41,459 nt of DNA from an uncultured Verrucomicrobiota bacterium. Its GTDB lineage: Bacteria; Verrucomicrobiota; Verrucomicrobiia; Opitutales; Seribacteraceae. A program made the translations under genes and the position numbers. The notes under the pieces are model-generated. The model ran no database searches and was not told the origin of the DNA. It saw only the letters and a program-made list of their open reading frames with translations. The stretch's first letter is position 1, and every line of letters starts with the position of its first letter. The stretch covers positions 1-41,459 of the forward strand of contig CACFTI010000020.1 of NCBI GenBank assembly GCA_902569115.1, given 5' to 3'. Of the stretch, positions 1-7,780 are shown one piece after another.

Positions 1-1
1 T

Positions 2-1396
2 CAGACACCTAAAATGTGTGATCTCGTTATCGCTGAGGCGCACATCAGAGATTTACTGCAAAACGCACCAATCAATCTATCGGAAGAGCAAAGAAATGGT
101 TTTAACGGTTTAGCAAAATGGATGAAATCCAAAGATTGCTACTTGCGAAAATTAGGTATCAACGCGGTGGAATTGCAACCCATTCATCAATTTGATTCCA
201 GAAATAAGGAGGAATATCACTGGGGCTACATGCCGGTGAACTTTTTCTCTCCTGCCTCTGATTATTCGACTTCCGCTAGGTTGGCACAGGAAGAGTGCAA
301 GCAACTCATCGATTCTTTTCATGGGGCAGGCGTAGCTGTGATTCTCGATGTGGTATACAATCATTTTGGTATCCCAAACCACTTACTCAATATAGACCGC
401 GAAATCTACCTGCAGACGGACGGATTGGGAAGATTGACCAATCATAGTGGTTGTGGAAATGATCTAAATTGTGATGGAGAACCCGTTAAAAAAATGATTA
501 TCGATAGCCTCAAACACTGGGTATTGAAATATCATGTGGATGGATTCCGCTTTGACTTGGCTGAACTATTGGGAATCGAACTACTTAAGGAAATAGAAAG
601 TGAATTAAAAAAACTGAATCCAAATATAATCCTAATTGCGGAACCTTGGAGTTTTCGCGGGAGACTTCCCGAAAAGATGAACCAAAGTGGATACGCTCTT
701 TGGAGTGACCGTTGCCGAGAATCTTTATTAGGATTTGTAAGCGGTAAAGTTGAAAAAGAAGAAATAGTCAAGTTGATGATGGGGAAACTGGATGTGGAAA
801 ATTGTTTTCCCTGGCAGTCGGTTCATTATGTCGAATCACACGACGACTATACTTTTATTGATAGAATTTGTTCAGATTGCGATAATGGCGGGCTCAATCC
901 GGATGCCAACGCGATGAAAAAAGCCACATTGGCAATGGTCATTCTGCTTCTTTCACCGGGAATTCCGATGCTATCTGCTGGTCAAGATTTCCTGCGTAGT
1001 AAAAGAGGTATTCGAAACACCTATCAGAATGGAAATGTTAACGCTTTAGACTACAGAAGACTGGAAAAATATCAGTCTATTCATAATGAAATTAGAAAAA
1101 TTATTACTTTTAGGCTTTCACAAAGTGGACGCTTCACCAGACCCGAAACTTTTAAAAAAATTGAGTATACCAGTAATTTACTAGAAGGAAGGAACATCTT
1201 GTCTTTATCTGCAAGACATCAAGAGCAGGGGGAAGAATTCCTTTTTGTATGCAACTCATCGAACGAAAATGCTAGAATCCAAATTCCCGAGTTTTGGCTG
1301 AATGGAAAAATAATCCTACCCGAGCCAGCGGGATTATCTTATGAATTAAAACTGGCTGCGTGGGGATATGCTTTAATGAGGAAGGAGGTTATCTAG
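2..1396 (+). CDS. Pullulanase/isoamylase-type GH13 glycogen debranching enzyme, 5'-truncated by window edge
   Basis: Hydrolyses alpha-1,6 branches of glycogen or starch-like glucans. The four GH13 regions are visible, numbered from the Met at 14: DVVYNH (Asp112), GFRFDLAEL (nucleophile Asp181), LIAEPW (acid/base Glu210) and VESHDD (Asp277). The pullulanase-like HSGCGND lies near residue 145. The frame is open back to base 2, and the sequence begins just before the EAHIRDL strand that follows the N-terminal CBM48/E-set domain in this family. The Met at 14 is therefore probably internal and the real start lies outside the window. The 3' end overlaps the convergent phosphatase gene by 8 nt. Together with malQ further on, it suggests glycogen or maltodextrin turnover. 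Pullulanase and GlgX/isoamylase cannot be separated here. Confidence 0.88.
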   Translation, partial: QTPKMCDLVIAEAHIRDLLQNAPINLSEEQRNGFNGLAKWMKSKDCYLRKLGINAVELQPIHQFDSRNKEEYHWGYMPVNFFSPASDYSTSARLAQEECKQLIDSFHGAGVAVILDVVYNHFGIPNHLLNIDREIYLQTDGLGRLTNHSGCGNDLNCDGEPVKKMIIDSLKHWVLKYHVDGFRFDLAELLGIELLKEIESELKKLNPNIILIAEPWSFRGRLPEKMNQSGYALWSDRCRESLLGFVSGKVEKEEIVKLMMGKLDVENCFPWQSVHYVESHDDYTFIDRICSDCDNGGLNPDANAMKKATLAMVILLLSPGIPMLSAGQDFLRSKRGIRNTYQNGNVNALDYRRLEKYQSIHNEIRKIITFRLSQSGRFTRPETFKKIEYTSNLLEGRNILSLSARHQEQGEEFLFVCNSSNENARIQIPEFWLNGKIILPEPAGLSYELKLAAWGYALMRKEVI

Positions 1397-2336
1397 CCCA
1401 TTCCCCACGGCCCAACCTCGATGCCACTCCGTATCTGAGGTTATATTGAGAATGTAACAAAAGGCTTTTCGACAGGACTTTCATCATTTCCTCAATAATA
1501 AGGCATGCAATAGGAAAAACATCTCCCCGATCTACAGGTAGTTCAGGATATTCAGCTAATCTCTCCTTCATGCTCAAACGAGACGAATGCTCAAAAAGGT
1601 CAGAAATCTCCCTAAATTGAACCTCTCGACACATATTAAAATCAAAAGGGCGGCATCTTGATAGGATTTTGCGGATAAAAAAAATAGCTCCACCTAACCC
1701 AATTAACGGAATCCCCGGATCAAGAATGAAGCCACAATTTCGAACTTCATTACATACAACTTCCCGCAAGGATTCTATATCTTTCGCCGAAAGCGGGAAT
1801 TGATTATCAGAAGTAAGCTGGTTGGACATGGAAAGTACCCCGAGAGGTAAACTTTTGTTGAGGGTAGGGCACCGATCCTGCATTTGAATAAGTTCAAGAC
1901 TGCCTCCGCCAAGATCAAATGCATGAAAAGACTCACAACCTGATAATTGTGGATCCTGTAAAAGCCCTTCAGCAATCAATGCAGCTTCTTCATTTCCGGA
2001 TAATATGTGCAATGGATGGGAAAAACTGCTCTGAATTTCATCTGCCAAAAGCTTCGAGTTGGGTGCTTTTCGCATAGCCTCAGTAGCCACCATCGTCACA
2101 TATTGAGCACCCTCTTCCTCACAAATTTTCAATAGATCTGAAAGTATTTGGGACAAATCTTCCCGAATTTTTTTTGATATCCGCCCATCTTCAATTGATT
2201 CCAAATTAATCAATCGACATGAAAAGCTTTTCTCCCTGATTTTTTGAACATCCCCATCTCTTGAAACTGAAGCAAGTAAGACCTTGGTCGAATTTGAACC
2301 TAAATCAATGACCCCAACCTTTACACTTGGATCCAC
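1389..2336 (-). CDS. Ppx/GppA-family phosphatase (exopolyphosphatase-like)
   Basis: A 315-residue single-module member of the sugar kinase/Hsp70/actin-fold Ppx/GppA family, which hydrolyses polyphosphate or pppGpp. The N-terminal phosphate loop VGVIDLGSNSTKVLLA begins at residue 7, and the second loop AFDLGGGSLELI lies near residue 145, preceded by VATEAMR. The length matches short Ppx1-like proteins that lack the C-terminal HD domain of E. coli Ppx and GppA. The start codon is GTG at 2336-2334 and shares one base with the TAG of rsmI, so translation is probably coupled. It is the last gene of the minus-strand run. Polyphosphate versus pppGpp preference cannot be read from the sequence. Confidence 0.85.
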   Translation of the reverse strand: MDPSVKVGVIDLGSNSTKVLLASVSRDGDVQKIREKSFSCRLINLESIEDGRISKKIREDLSQILSDLLKICEEEGAQYVTMVATEAMRKAPNSKLLADEIQSSFSHPLHILSGNEEAALIAEGLLQDPQLSGCESFHAFDLGGGSLELIQMQDRCPTLNKSLPLGVLSMSNQLTSDNQFPLSAKDIESLREVVCNEVRNCGFILDPGIPLIGLGGAIFFIRKILSRCRPFDFNMCREVQFREISDLFEHSSRLSMKERLAEYPELPVDRGDVFPIACLIIEEMMKVLSKSLLLHSQYNLRYGVASRLGRGEWAR

Positions 2337-3028
2337 TACAGCACAAAACCTTCTGGTGCGACCACGATAGTAAACTCACCCTTACCACTGGTGTCTTTCG
2401 ATTTGCCACTGACTTCTGAGATTGTGCCTACGACAAAACTTTCATGAATCTTTGTTATTTCCCTTGCCACACACATGAACCGGTTTCCTCCAAAAATTCC
2501 CGCCAGAACTTCATAGGTAAAAGGCATTTTGTATTTTGATTGGTAAAAAATTAAAGATCCTTCGAAATCTTTCCATTTTTCCAACAAATTCCCAAAAGCA
2601 ACCCTTCCCTTGGGAGGAAATCCAAGAAAAAGAAAATTGTGCGTGGGCAGACCGGAAGCTGCAAGTGCGGTAATTGCTGCATTGGGTCCTGGAACGGGAA
2701 TAATTTTCAAGCCCTGACTTCGGCACTCTCGGACTATAGAAAAACCAGGATCACTAATTCCCGGGTAACCAGCATCGGACACCAAAACTATTTTTTTGCC
2801 ATTCCTTATTTCTAAACTAAGAAATTTTGATTGTTTGCGTTCATTTTCCTCACGATAAGAAATGAGGGGCTTGTGAATATCTAAATGAGCGAGAAGCTTT
2901 CGGGTAATCCGAGTATCTTCGCATGCGATAAGATCGCAGTTTGAAAAGGCGTCTTTCATTCGTGCCGAAAGATCCTGTAGATTACCAATTGGCGTAGCTA
3001 CAAGATACAATAATCCCTTTTCACTCAT
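2336..3028 (-). CDS. rsmI: 16S rRNA (cytidine-1402-2'-O)-methyltransferase RsmI
   Basis: Methylates the ribose of C1402 in the decoding centre of 16S rRNA, using SAM. Diagnostic tetrapyrrole-methylase-fold motifs are visible: YLVATPIGNLQDLS at the N terminus, CEDTRITRKLL near residue 36, SYREENE, VLVSDAGYPGISDPG near residue 82 and VPGPNAAITALAASGLP near residue 112. At 230 residues it is shorter than E. coli RsmI (about 286), and the missing part is the C-terminal extension. ATG at 3028 is chosen because the family N terminus follows at once. The start codon sits inside an inverted repeat (3018-3039). It lies 30 nt after the small lipoprotein gene in the same run. Confidence 0.93.
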   Translation of the reverse strand: MSEKGLLYLVATPIGNLQDLSARMKDAFSNCDLIACEDTRITRKLLAHLDIHKPLISYREENERKQSKFLSLEIRNGKKIVLVSDAGYPGISDPGFSIVRECRSQGLKIIPVPGPNAAITALAASGLPTHNFLFLGFPPKGRVAFGNLLEKWKDFEGSLIFYQSKYKMPFTYEVLAGIFGGNRFMCVAREITKIHESFVVGTISEVSGKSKDTSGKGEFTIVVAPEGFVL

Positions 3029-3058
3029 TATGAGTAAAAGAGTTGAAAGTTTTAAGAC

Positions 3059-3229
3059 CTATCGGTTAAACCCTCCTCCGCGGTCAAATCCACCCGGAAG
3101 ACTGTATTCCCAACTCGCCGGACGACCTTGTGGCATGCGATCATCATCGGGAGAAGCAGTGAAACAACTCGTTGTGCTTAGTAGCACAAAAGAGATTATA
3201 AGTAACTTACAAATAAAAGAGATTTTCAT
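3059..3229 (-). CDS. Small predicted lipoprotein (56 aa)
   Basis: A 57-codon reading frame that starts 5 nt after the stop of the coiled-coil gene and ends 30 nt before rsmI, filling an otherwise empty gap. The product begins MKISFICKLLIISFVLL, a short basic N terminus plus hydrophobic core, followed by the lipobox-like STTSC with Cys22. This is a plausible signal peptidase II site. The mature part is about 35 residues, rich in Gly, Pro, Asp and Arg, ending GGFDRGGGFNR, and is probably disordered. No Shine-Dalgarno sequence is obvious, as for many genes here. Position in the operon and the signal-peptide pattern are the only support. Function unknown. Confidence 0.62.
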   Translation of the reverse strand: MKISFICKLLIISFVLLSTTSCFTASPDDDRMPQGRPASWEYSLPGGFDRGGGFNR

Positions 3230-3234
3230 TAAAA

Positions 3235-4632
3235 TTAAAGGTTTTGTTCTTCTTCTGGAATTATATAAACAGAATCTCCCGGGCGTAGATTTTGCGGTTC
3301 ACCAAAACGAGGCAAAATGTATGCAAGAAGAAATCCATCCCTCGAACTCTGAACTCGAATACGGGCAGCTTCTCTTTTGTCCTTCCAAACGGTAAATACT
3401 GTCCCCTGAGAGACTCCTCGTTCTACGCCAAAAGGTAAAAGCATCATTCCGCTTTCACTATCAACCCTAGAGATAGTTGAAGGAGCTCCCAATTCAGAGA
3501 TCTGCTTCTTTTGAGAAACCGAGAACATATCAAGATCATTAATAGCTGGGGGTAATGAATCATTTTTCTTGATCATAAAAGGGTTAACCTCTTCAGAAAC
3601 CCCGGCATCCGCAACCTCACCGCCTTGTTGTTTAGCTAGCATTTCTTCGATACCTCTTTTATAACCGTCCGCATCTGCTTTGGTAATTTCTTTTTGCTTG
3701 GACTCTAGCGTTCTTTTATGCTCGTCAGCAAGGGCGATGATCTCTGCATTGTGGGTCTCTTTTAAATTATTAATATTGTTATTTAATTCAGATATCTGAT
3801 CATTTAAAACTCTCTTTTCTTCGGTCGCGGCTTCTTCAAACGCGACTTTTTCACCTGTTATCTTCTCAAGGTCTTGGTTAAGGCCCTCAATGCGAATTTC
3901 GGCATCAGCTAATTCATCCTCCGCTTTTTCTTTCCCGGCTTTTTCAACGGCGAGCAGGTTTTGAAATTTACGCAGTTCTTCATCCCTAGCCAGGATCATC
4001 TCACGCAGATTGGATACCTCCTTATACCTGTCATGCCGATCCTTATAGAACATCCCTATTACCGTTCGGAGTCTTTGCTGCCTTGATACTCCTTTGGTAA
4101 TTGTTCCATCTTCCTGTTTTGTGTCGGCAAATGGATACTTAGTTTCATCTGAAAATGGATCGCCAAAGCCAATGGTCGATTCGAGTTTGTATCCGTCCGA
4201 AATTCTCCAAATTTTAGATTCCGCATCCCAATATAAAGAACCAGGACCATACTCCTTACTTTTATCAGACAGGATATCGCTATATTCTTGATTACGATAA
4301 ACCTTATCTTCTGACATACTCAATTCTTCCAGCGCCAGGGCCAGTGGGTTTTCTGTACCCTCAGGAAGGGGTTGGTTTGATTCAAATACATCATTGAATG
4401 CCCTCTTTTTTTCAGACACATCTTTCCACTGAGCTTCTTTTTCAGATTGTAAGACAATGTAAGCATCGTCAATCACTTCAGAAAGAAACGCAGTCTGCTG
4501 ATTGGATACAGTATCAAACTTTAGCCAAATCAAACCTGATAACGCGATTAAACCTGCGATACCAAGTAATCGAAAAAGAACGGCAAGGACTCTCATGCTA
4601 AAAAATATGAAATGACGACGAAGACTATGCAA
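3235..4632 (-). CDS. Membrane-anchored coiled-coil protein of unknown function
   Basis: Not recognised as a named family. From the N terminus: a basic stretch and one membrane helix (about residues 14-37); an extracytoplasmic region (40-200) with many acidic residues; a long heptad-like segment (about 200-335) rich in Glu, Lys, Leu and Ala, predicted to be coiled coil; an Asn/Pro linker; and a compact C-terminal domain (about 390-460) with short strands such as VSQGTVFTVWKDKREAARIRV. That last part resembles small beta domains found in surface or flagellar-associated proteins, but the similarity is weak. A second in-frame Met13 (at 4596) directly precedes the membrane helix and could be the true start. 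It is followed after 5 nt by the small lipoprotein gene, suggesting a joint role at the cell envelope. Confidence 0.7.
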   Translation of the reverse strand: MHSLRRHFIFFSMRVLAVLFRLLGIAGLIALSGLIWLKFDTVSNQQTAFLSEVIDDAYIVLQSEKEAQWKDVSEKKRAFNDVFESNQPLPEGTENPLALALEELSMSEDKVYRNQEYSDILSDKSKEYGPGSLYWDAESKIWRISDGYKLESTIGFGDPFSDETKYPFADTKQEDGTITKGVSRQQRLRTVIGMFYKDRHDRYKEVSNLREMILARDEELRKFQNLLAVEKAGKEKAEDELADAEIRIEGLNQDLEKITGEKVAFEEAATEEKRVLNDQISELNNNINNLKETHNAEIIALADEHKRTLESKQKEITKADADGYKRGIEEMLAKQQGGEVADAGVSEEVNPFMIKKNDSLPPAINDLDMFSVSQKKQISELGAPSTISRVDSESGMMLLPFGVERGVSQGTVFTVWKDKREAARIRVQSSRDGFLLAYILPRFGEPQNLRPGDSVYIIPEEEQNL

Positions 4633-4652
4633 GTTGATTATTTCAATTCTTT

Positions 4653-6857
4653 CTACGCATAAGTTCTAATTTGATAAACTTGAGCTCGATTTAATCCATG
4701 TGTTGATAAAATTTCGAGTTCAAGAGACTTGATTTCTACAGGATCAAAACAATGAACTGCCAAAGCCAGGGAATTTTCCTTTTGATGAATAATCATCTCG
4801 GAAGCTTGATTTTCTTTTGTGATGTAAATTTTATATTCCCGCACCAGTGAACTGAAATTATCCTCTTCAAACGATTTAGGGTCTCCAGAGTAAATAAAAT
4901 CATAACTGGGATCGAAACTTATTTCTATGCGGGAAATTTCTATGGGTTGCTTCCATTCCAAATCAACAAATTCAGAATATTTGAAATTTGTAGGTTTTGA
5001 AACCCATAATTGAGGTAAATGATTTGGTCTAAAATAGTTATTAACCAAGTTTCCTGCCTCGTAATCTTCAGGTGCAGGTGACAATGTAATCATGGGCGAT
5101 GATGAAACCTTTGGAGAAGTCGTAAGAATGGGATAAAATTCAGTCATTGACTTAGCTTGATTTAAATAAGAACCCCTTTTTTTATCGTGTAAAACATAAC
5201 CAACCAGTCCCCTTTCATAAAGGGGGATAACAAAATCTTCATTGGAATGAATTTCCAAAAAATGCCATCCCTTGTTTTTAATTGGTAAATCCAAGTTTAT
5301 TTCAAGTTGTTTTTCTCCACTGGCAATCTTTACATTGTCTACAAATATGCAATTGCCGGGAAGTGAATGATGGTATCCAGAACCTTCCATCAGTTTGATC
5401 GAAAAGTCCTGATGATTTTGACCCATTAGTTCAACGCTTAGATTTTCCAGGAAGGATGATCCGACTGGAAATTGAATAAGGCAATGAGCAGTCTTAATCT
5501 TTTGGTCTATTTCAGAAAGACAGTCGGATGGCCCTAAGACAGTTGATGAGGCCGTAGCAGTTGCTCCAATTGATAAATTGTCCGTATCTTCCTTTCCATC
5601 CCTTGAAAAAAGTTGATTTAATCTGGCAAGTTTACTCTGTAAGCCATCAATATATCCCCCCTTACAAATTGTTTTCGGTAAACGATTTTGAGAAACTGCA
5701 GAAACAATCATTATTGCTGAGGCAATCGCCATTTGTGCAGCAACCACTGGCATAGAAAGGCTGCGGGAGGATAATTCAGAGCAACTAGCCGAAGAACCTG
5801 CCAACAAAAGGTTTTTAAAATCGGATGAAATCAAACATTGTGGCTTAATTTCAACAGGATGAGGTAGTAATTTGCTTTCTTCAACTCGTGATACTATTGA
5901 AAAATCCTCTCTAAGTAGGGTTCTTGCCAGCACTACTACACCTTCAAGCGACTCACTGCGTTGTAAATCATCAAGAGCTATACGGTGCAATCCATTAGCC
6001 CGAAAAACTGGTTTCGTTGAAATTTCGTCACTGATTGTAACTAACCTTAATTTTTTAAAAACTTTTCGAAAAGAAGATCGGTTTTTCAGGAAATCCCATG
6101 CACAAAAAGCAAGTTCGCTTGCCTCAACTTCCTTTGGAGTAGCAGGGCCCTCCCATTCAAGTAAATGAACACCTGTGGGCGATCTTTCCAGTGATTCCAT
6201 CAAGTTCAACCTTGCGGATAAATGGTTTTCCTCCCATTTCAATCGCACCCAATCAGGTAAGGAAAAAGAATAATCATCTTTTCCCTCTGCAATCTGAATC
6301 AAACAAGCTACCTTGGATGTCTTTGAGGGGATATCTCGACCCACATTACCAAATTCATTCAGGTCAACTCCTTTCTCTCCATCTGCTCCGGACAATTCTG
6401 CTAATCTCCCAATCCCCGTGCAATCAAGGTAATATTTACCACCAAACGATTTTCTTTCATTAGTAAGATTATCTCTTGAAATAACCGCATTAATACTACC
6501 TGAAGCCGTTTTAACTTCCTCTACTTCCGAGTTAAGGAAAAGTTTTACTTTATTTTCTGCCTCGACCCAATCTCTCAGCGCACGAGAAATTCCTAAGTAT
6601 GTTCCTTCCTTGTTAGACTTAAAAAAAAGGGGCCAAACTTCATTCAGGATTCCACTCTCTCTCTGGTAGACTTGAGGTATCAGATTGGTTTGATCGATTG
6701 ATTGTCGCTGATTTGGACCAATTCTGCCTCCCAAGAGTGATTTTTTCTCTACCAAATGTACTAATTGATTTTCTCTGGCCGCAGTGATTGCTGCGCAAAT
6801 ACCGGCAAGTCCACCACCCACCACAACTAAATCTGCTCTTTCAGAAGAAATTTTCAT
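4653..6857 (-). CDS. FAD-dependent oxidoreductase with C-terminal discoidin-like region
   Basis: A 734-residue flavoprotein. The Rossmann FAD-binding motif VVVGGGLAGICAAITAA starts at residue 11, with the ribose-binding acidic residue at Glu37 (HLVEKKSLLGGR). A second FAD-site motif, CLISSDFKNLLLAGSSAS, lies in the middle. This matches the FAD_oxidored group of flavoproteins common in Planctomycetes and Verrucomicrobia, whose substrates are largely unknown. The last part (about residues 600-734) contains WVSKPTNFKYSEFVDLEW and alternating strands, reminiscent of F5/8-type discoidin carbohydrate-binding domains. No clear signal peptide or membrane segment is visible. It begins the minus-strand run and is divergent from the respiratory operon. 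A substrate cannot be assigned. Confidence 0.75.
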   Translation of the reverse strand: MKISSERADLVVVGGGLAGICAAITAARENQLVHLVEKKSLLGGRIGPNQRQSIDQTNLIPQVYQRESGILNEVWPLFFKSNKEGTYLGISRALRDWVEAENKVKLFLNSEVEEVKTASGSINAVISRDNLTNERKSFGGKYYLDCTGIGRLAELSGADGEKGVDLNEFGNVGRDIPSKTSKVACLIQIAEGKDDYSFSLPDWVRLKWEENHLSARLNLMESLERSPTGVHLLEWEGPATPKEVEASELAFCAWDFLKNRSSFRKVFKKLRLVTISDEISTKPVFRANGLHRIALDDLQRSESLEGVVVLARTLLREDFSIVSRVEESKLLPHPVEIKPQCLISSDFKNLLLAGSSASCSELSSRSLSMPVVAAQMAIASAIMIVSAVSQNRLPKTICKGGYIDGLQSKLARLNQLFSRDGKEDTDNLSIGATATASSTVLGPSDCLSEIDQKIKTAHCLIQFPVGSSFLENLSVELMGQNHQDFSIKLMEGSGYHHSLPGNCIFVDNVKIASGEKQLEINLDLPIKNKGWHFLEIHSNEDFVIPLYERGLVGYVLHDKKRGSYLNQAKSMTEFYPILTTSPKVSSSPMITLSPAPEDYEAGNLVNNYFRPNHLPQLWVSKPTNFKYSEFVDLEWKQPIEISRIEISFDPSYDFIYSGDPKSFEEDNFSSLVREYKIYITKENQASEMIIHQKENSLALAVHCFDPVEIKSLELEILSTHGLNRAQVYQIRTYA

Positions 6858-7039
6858 TAATTCAGACTGATCGAAGCATAAAAAAATTCAATCACAGAAA
6901 AAGTTGTGAATCACTACTAATGATGGACATTAAGTTTTATTAATAGTACCCCTTTAGAATTTTTAATATTGTAGCCAATTATTCAAAAATTTAGTAATGA
7001 TATTTTCGTTATTTCTCTTTCTCGCCGACACAAACTTTA
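6858..7039. promoter_or_regulatory. Divergent intergenic region between FAD oxidoreductase and actA
   Basis: An AT-rich 182-bp spacer between two divergently transcribed units, so it must hold promoters for both. Several TATAAT-like hexamers can be picked out around 6950-6970, but none has a convincing partner at -35. No FNR/ANR-type TTGAT-N4-ATCAA box is seen. There is no Shine-Dalgarno sequence before the actA ATG. The assignment rests on position only. Confidence 0.4.
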
Positions 7040-7780
7040 ATGCGTAATATCTTCCCACGTTGGACTAACACAATACCGGTTAAACTTATAATTTCCTTAG
7101 GTCTAATTGGAGGAGTTGTAACCGCTGGCATCACTTATTACGCAACTCCAAAATACACAAGAGTAGGCTACCAACCATCACAACCGGTAGAGTATAATCA
7201 CGAATTTCATGCCGGTCAACTGGGTCTTGACTGCAGATATTGCCACAACGGAGCGGATAAATCATCCCATGCCAACATACCAGGAGCAAACACATGCATG
7301 TCCTGCCACAAGAATGTAAAAGCTGATTCCCCGTTGCTCGAACCAATCCGCAACTCTTACTTCGGCGAAGACACAAATAGAGACGGACAGCTATCTGAGG
7401 AAGAAGACATCAATGGCGATGGCTTATTGACATCTGGTCCTGCAGTCCCCTGGGTACGCATCCACAAAACTCCTGATTATGTCTATTTTAATCACGCCAT
7501 TCATGTTAATCGAGGTATAAGTTGCGTTGAATGCCACGGTAGGATTGATCAAATGGAGGTTGTTCATCATTCAGAACCTCTAAGTATGTCCTTTTGTCTG
7601 GAGTGCCATCGGAAACCCGAAGAGTCTCTCCGCCCCATGGATGAGGTTACCAATTTAGCTTGGCAGGTTCAGCACAACCAAGAAGAATCTAAGGATCTGG
7701 CTCAAATTCACGCCGGATTGAAAATTAAGGAGAATTGGGGAGTTAATCCCCCGCTCAGTTGCACAGGCTGCCATAGATGA
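7040..7780 (+). CDS. actA: ActA, pentahaem cytochrome c subunit of alternative complex III
   Basis: Electron-carrying subunit of the quinol-oxidising alternative complex III. One N-terminal membrane helix (about residues 13-34) is followed by a periplasmic domain with five CXXCH haem sites: CRYCH (65-69), CMSCH (86-90), CVECH (162-166), CLECH (186-190) and CTGCH (241-245), with extra His residues (NHEFHAG, NHAIHV) as distal ligands. Five haems match the family. Between haems 2 and 3 lies an acidic insertion (about 108-132) with a perfect EF-hand-like loop, DTNRDGQLSEEE, and a second partial one. It is the first gene of the operon and overlaps actB by 4 nt (ATGA). Confidence 0.93.
   Translation: MRNIFPRWTNTIPVKLIISLGLIGGVVTAGITYYATPKYTRVGYQPSQPVEYNHEFHAGQLGLDCRYCHNGADKSSHANIPGANTCMSCHKNVKADSPLLEPIRNSYFGEDTNRDGQLSEEEDINGDGLLTSGPAVPWVRIHKTPDYVYFNHAIHVNRGISCVECHGRIDQMEVVHHSEPLSMSFCLECHRKPEESLRPMDEVTNLAWQVQHNQEESKDLAQIHAGLKIKENWGVNPPLSCTGCHR

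Noticed and set aside
1381-1396. Strong AAGGAGG Shine-Dalgarno-like sequence at the end of the amylase gene
   Set aside because: No plus-strand gene follows; the bases encode the last residues of the enzyme, so it is probably coincidence.
3030-3395. Open frame of 121 codons on the + strand over the rsmI-lipoprotein region
   Set aside because: It runs opposite to the lipoprotein frame and into the end of the coiled-coil gene, has no recognisable motif and a low-complexity composition. The minus-strand lipoprotein fits the operon better.
6858-7039. FNR/ANR-type oxygen-response box or tRNA gene in the divergent spacer
   Set aside because: No TTGAT-N4-ATCAA inverted repeat and no cloverleaf or T-loop GTTCRA pattern could be found.
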